64,000 nt of DNA from M0027 sp021713415 (lineage in GTDB: Bacteria; Pseudomonadota; Gammaproteobacteria; Francisellales; Francisellaceae): NCBI GenBank assembly GCA_021713415.1, contig JAKJJQ010000002.1:54159-118158 (forward strand), in the 5' to 3' direction. A program made the position numbers and the translations under genes. Positions 57,001 to 63,000 of this stretch are shown piece after piece. The notes under the pieces were generated by a model. The model was not told the DNA's origin. It was given only the letters and a program-made list of their open reading frames with translations, and searched no databases. Numbering within the stretch: the stretch's first letter is position 1; each line of letters begins with the position of its first letter.

Positions 57001-60000
57001 CTCAAAATGATGATGCTGGTTCAAATGCAGGTCATGTACGTGTGTATGAATTAATTGCTGGGGTTTGGACGCAATTGGGTGCTGATATAGATGGAGAGGC
57101 AGCAAGTGATGCAAGTGGTACCAGTGTTGATATCAGTGCAGATGGGACATATATAATTGTTGGTGCTTACTTTAATGATGGAGTTAATGGCGGGGATAGT
57201 GGTCATGCTCGAGTCTACCAATGGGATGGCTCTACATGGAACCAAGTAGGATTAGACCTTGATGGAGAAGCAGCAGGCGACTATTTTGGTAGACAAGTTA
57301 GAATCAGTGATGATGGTGCAAGAGTTGCGGTTTCTGGTATTCAAAATGATGGTGCAGGTGGTGATCGTAGAGGTCATGTGCGTATATTTGAGTGGGATGG
57401 TTCTTCTTGGAGTCAACTAGGCTTAGATATTGATGGCGAAGTAGATCTTGATCGAAGTGGTTGGGGGTTAGATTTTAATGGTCTTGGAGATCGAGTTGCT
57501 ATTGGCGCACCGTTTAATACAAGTAGTACAGGTGCTGTACGTGTTTATGAATGGGATGGTTCAAATTGGGTGAAGGTAGGTTCAGATATTCTGGGTGAGG
57601 CTGCTGGTGATAGAAGTGGTAATAGCGTTACAATGAGTGACGATGGCAATCGAATTGCTATTGGTGCGCCAGTTAATAATGGAAGTACAGGCCATGTGCG
57701 TGTTTATGATTGGAATGGCAGTAATTGGGTTCAAGCGGGTGGTGATATTGATGGAGAAGCAGTCAATGATCAGTCCGCTTCTTCAGGTATATCATTAAGC
57801 GCTGATGGCTATCGTTTGGCAATTGGTGCACATCAAAACGATGGCAATGGAGCAGATAGTGGTCATGTTCGTATTTATGATTGGGATGATGTAAATCTTA
57901 CATGGAATCTACGTTTAATCGATATTGATGGAGAAGCAGCTAGTGATCAAAGTGGTATCTCAGTTGCTTTAAGTGCTGATGGTTCACGAGTCTTTATTGG
58001 TGCAAACTTCAATAATGATGGTGGTGCGTTAAGTGGTCATGTTAGAGTTTATGACTTAGTCACACAAAGCATATTAACGCCACTTGTTTATACTGAAAAT
58101 GATCCAGCAACGGTTATCTATCCAGAATTTTCTATTACTGATCCAGATGACACTTTTATGGAGTCAGCAACAGTAGTTATTTCTTCAGGTTATCAAGCAA
58201 CAGAAGATGTTTTAACTTTTGATACAGCATTTGCAACTTCAATTGGTGTTACGGGGGTAATCTCAGGTGATACAATTACCTTTACTTCAGATGCAGTTGA
58301 AGATGTTACCAAAACAGAGTATGAACAATTATTAGCAACTGTGCGTTATGAAAATGCTTCAGATAACCCTGATATAACACAACGTCAAGTTGATTTCTAT
58401 GTTAATGATGGTGATCTTCAATCAAATGTTGCAACAGTCTTAATCGATATTACAGCAGTTAATGATGCGCCAGATTTGGGTTTAATTGAGTTCCAACAAG
58501 TAGGTGCTAACATTGCAGGAGAAGCCCTAGGCGATCGTTCAGGTTTCAGCGTTTCATTTAATGATGCAGGTGATGTTGTTGCAATTGGTGCTCGTTTAAA
58601 TGATGATGGTGCTGCTGATGCTGGTCATGTTCGTGTCTTTGCATTTGATGGTACCAACTGGATTCAAAGAGGGCCTGACTTTGATGGTTCTGTTGCCAGT
58701 GGTGATTATGGTGATTATGTCTCTATTAATGCAGATGGTACAACTTTAGCAATCTATGGTAATGATATTGTTCAAATATTTGATTGGGATGGTGCTAATT
58801 GGAATCAGCGTGGATTGGACCTAGGAGCTTCTGATGGTGTCTCTAAAATTGACATAAGTTCTAATGGTAATATTCTTGCTATTGGTGAGTTCGCTTATGA
58901 TAATGCAGTATTTCCTGGAGTTGATGTAGATGGTAGGGTGCGTATTTTCCAATGGAATGGTTTAAGTTGGGTTCAATTAGGTGCTGACATTCTTGGAGAA
59001 AGTGCAGGCAGTGAATTTGGTGGAAGTGTAGCTTTAAGCGAAAGTGGTAATACAATCGTCGTTGGTGAGCAGAGTGAAGCCGGTGGTGGTACTGATAGAG
59101 GGCAAGTTAGAGTCTATGACTGGAATGGTTTAGCTTGGGTCCAAAGAGGTGCTGATATTAATGGTTTTGCAGACTCAGATCAAGTAGGAAGAAATGTAAG
59201 TATTAGTGCTGATGGTAATACCATAGCAGTTGATAGCTTCGAAAATAATAGTGGTACAATAACAGATAGTGCTTATACGGCAATTTATGATTGGGATGGT
59301 GCTAATTGGAATTTACGTGGCACAATAATCGAATCAGAAGGTAGTTCAGACTCAGCTTCAGGTTCTTCTATTTCATTAAATGAGGATGGTTCTATTGTTG
59401 CAATAGGCCATAGGGGTGCTAATCCGGGACCATTTGGTACTGGTCATACACGCATTTTCCATTGGGATGGTTCATCATGGATACAATGGTATAATGATAT
59501 TGATGGGACATCAGCTTTTGAAGGTTCAGGGGCGCAAGTGGCCTTAAGTGCAGATGGTACAAGAGTGGCAATTGGCGCACCTTTAGCTGATGACGCTGGT
59601 AATAATTCAGGCCATGTTAGAGTCTTAGAGTTAGCCGTACCATTAGTTAGTGTTGCGTTAACCTATGCTGAGAATGATCCAGCAACAGTAATATACCCGC
59701 AAGCATCTGTTATTGATTTAGATGATACAGATATGGAAAGTGCAACGGTTGCCATTACTAATAATTTCGCTGCTGGTGAGGATGTCTTAGCATTTAGTGA
59801 TACAGCTAATATTACAGGTAGTTATAACTCTTTAACTGGAGTTTTAACTTTAATAGGAACAGATACTAAAGCTGCTTACGAGTTAGCTTTAGCATCTGTA
59901 ACTTATGAAAATACCTCAGATAACCCTGATGTAACACAACGACAAGTTGACTTTTATGTTAATGATGGTGACCTTCAATCAAATGTTGCAACGGTCTTAA

Positions 60001-63000
60001 TTGATATTACAGCAGTTAATGATGCGCCAGATTTAGCTTTAATCGATTTCCAACAGTTAGGTTTAGATATTGATGGTGAAGCTGTAGATGATCAGAGCGG
60101 TTCATCCGTCGCCTTTAATGAAGATGGTAGTATTGTAGCAATTGGTGCACCTGAAAATGATGCAGGAGGCTTATCAGCAGGTCAGGTTCGTATTTATCAA
60201 TGGGATGGTTCAGCTTGGAATCAAATGGGTGCAGATATTGATGGTGATAATGCGATAGATATCGTAGGCCAGAGCGTATCTTTAAGTAGTGATGGTCTCA
60301 CAGTTGCCATTGGCGCACCTGGAGATGAGTCAACTAATGGTTCTGCTAGTGTTTATAGTTGGGATGGTTCTTCTTGGAATTTAGTTGGCGCTAAAATTAT
60401 TGGTGAAGCTTCAGGTGATGGACTCGGTGCTTCAGTTTATTTAAATAGCGATGGTACGCGATTAGCCGTTAGTGCACCATATAATGACGGTGCTGGTGCT
60501 AATGCAGGTCATGTCAGAATTTATGAATATAATGGTAGTGCCTGGGTACAATTAGGCGGTGATATTGATGGTGTAGCAAGTGATCAATTAGCCGATCAAA
60601 AAGGCCTTTCATTCACAGCCGATGGTAATCGTATTGCAATTGCTGCAAGATTCAGTGATGCTAATGGTGTTGATAGTGGTCAAGTACGAGTCTTTGATTT
60701 CGATGGTTTAAATTGGGTTCAAGTTGGTGCTGATTTTGATGGACCAGCAGCAGGTGTCCAGTATGGATTTAGTGTTTCATTAAGTTCAGATGGTAGTCGC
60801 CTTGCAATCGGTGGTGTTGGCTATGATGTTGGAGTAGGTACTAATGAAGGCTTTGTGCAGGTATTCGATTGGAATGGTGTAACATGGGTACAAACAGGTA
60901 CAGATATTATTGGGACTGAAGCTGGTGAAGATACAGGTTCTTATGTATCACTAAGTTCTGATGGTGAGCGTTTGGTAGTCGGTGCACAAGCTAATGATGA
61001 TAGCGCTGCTGATGCAGGTCAGGTTAGAATTTATGACTGGGATGGTGCAGATTGGGTTCAAATTGGTATTAATATTAATGGTGAAGCAGCGAGTGATTTC
61101 TCTGGGCATGTTGCAACAATTAGTTCAGATGGAACACGTGTTGCTATTGCTGCAAGATTAAATGATGGTGCCGGTAACAATGCTGGCCATGTTAGAGTAT
61201 ATGAATTAGTTTCAGTTTCTGAGAGCATAAGTTATAGCGAAGGTGATGGTGATGTTATCATTTATGATGAATTCTCAATTACCGATGCTGATGATGATTA
61301 TATGGAGTCAGCAACAGTTACAATCTCTTCAGGTTATCAGGCAGCAGAAGATGTTTTAACCTTTGATACAGCATTTGCAACTTCAATTGGTGTTACGGGT
61401 AATATAGTTGGTAATACGCTTACCTTTACATCAGATGTTCTAAATGATGTTACTAAAACAGAGTATGAGCAATTATTAGCAACCGTGCGTTATGAGAATA
61501 CCTCAAGTAATCCTGATGCAACACAACGTCAAGTTGATTTCTATGTTAATGATGGTGATGCGCAATCTAATGTTGCAACGGTGAATATTGATATTACAAC
61601 GATTAATGATGCACCAACTTTAATTACTGATACAGCAATTGACTTAGCAAATGATATTAATATTGGCCCAGGTAATGAAACAGGCTATGCCGTATCGATT
61701 TCAGGTGATGGCACACGCATGGCATTAAGTTCACTGGTAAATGAGTTTGTTAGAATCTATGAATTTAATGGTATTGGCTGGATTCAATTAGGTAATCAAC
61801 TAGATGCTGAAGTCATAGGCGATCGGTTTGGTGATAGTATTTCATTAAACTCAGATGGTAGTCGTATTGCAATTGGTGCAACTAAAAATGATGGTGGTGG
61901 ATTAGATAGTGGTCATGTCCGTGTTTATGAATTAATTGCGGGTATTTGGACACAAGTAGGTTTAGATATTGATGGTGAAGGCGGAGGAGATGATAGTGGA
62001 TTCTCTGTTACATTAAGTGCAGATGGGTCAACGTTAGCAGTCGGTGAAATAGGTAATGATGATGGCGGGTTTATTGCAGGGCAAGTACGCATTTATGATT
62101 TAATTGCGGGTAGCTGGGTGCAACGTGGCGTTGATCTTAATGGTAATGCATTTGATGTCTTAGGTTGGTCAACTTCATTAAGCGATGATGGTAATACAGT
62201 CGCTATTGGTGCAATTGGAACGGGTAACGAAGGCTATACAGCAATTTATCAATGGGATGGCTCAGCATGGGTTCAATTAGGTTTAGATATAGTTGGAGAA
62301 ACCAATGGTGATTCATCTGGCTATTCAGTTTCATTAAGTGCTGATGGAACTCGCGTTGCCATTGGCGCAATATCTAATGCCGGTAATGGTGTAAGTTCAG
62401 GTCATGTAAGAGTTTATGACTGGGATGGTTCAACCTGGAATCAAGTCGGTAGTGATATTGATGGGGAGTTAGCAAATGATCAAAGTGGTTATTCTGTATC
62501 GTTGGATTCAGAGGGTAATCGTTTGGTGATTGGTGCTCCATTTAATGATGGTAATGGTAGTGCTTCAGGTCAAGTAAGAGTTTATGAGTGGGATGGAATT
62601 GCATGGTCTCATGGTAATGATATTGATGGTCAGGCGGCAGATGATAACTTTGGTCATGCGCTTGCGATTAATGATGATGGTACGCGATTTGTTGTTAGTG
62701 CGCCGTTAAATGACAGTGGTGGTTTAGATAGCGGTGAAGTTAAAGTATATACAACATCAGTTGATTATACTGAAGGTGATTCAGCAGTTGATTTGATTTT
62801 TGATAATACGATTACATCAACAATTGAATCAGGTCAAAACTTAATTGCATTAACATTAGAAGTTTCCAATATCTCTGATATTGATCATGAATACTTAATT
62901 GTTGATGGATATGGTATTCATCTGACAAAAACATCAGTTTCTCATGGGCCAACAACGAACGGCTTCTTAATTGATGTTACCTATGCTCTAGGTGTTGCCA

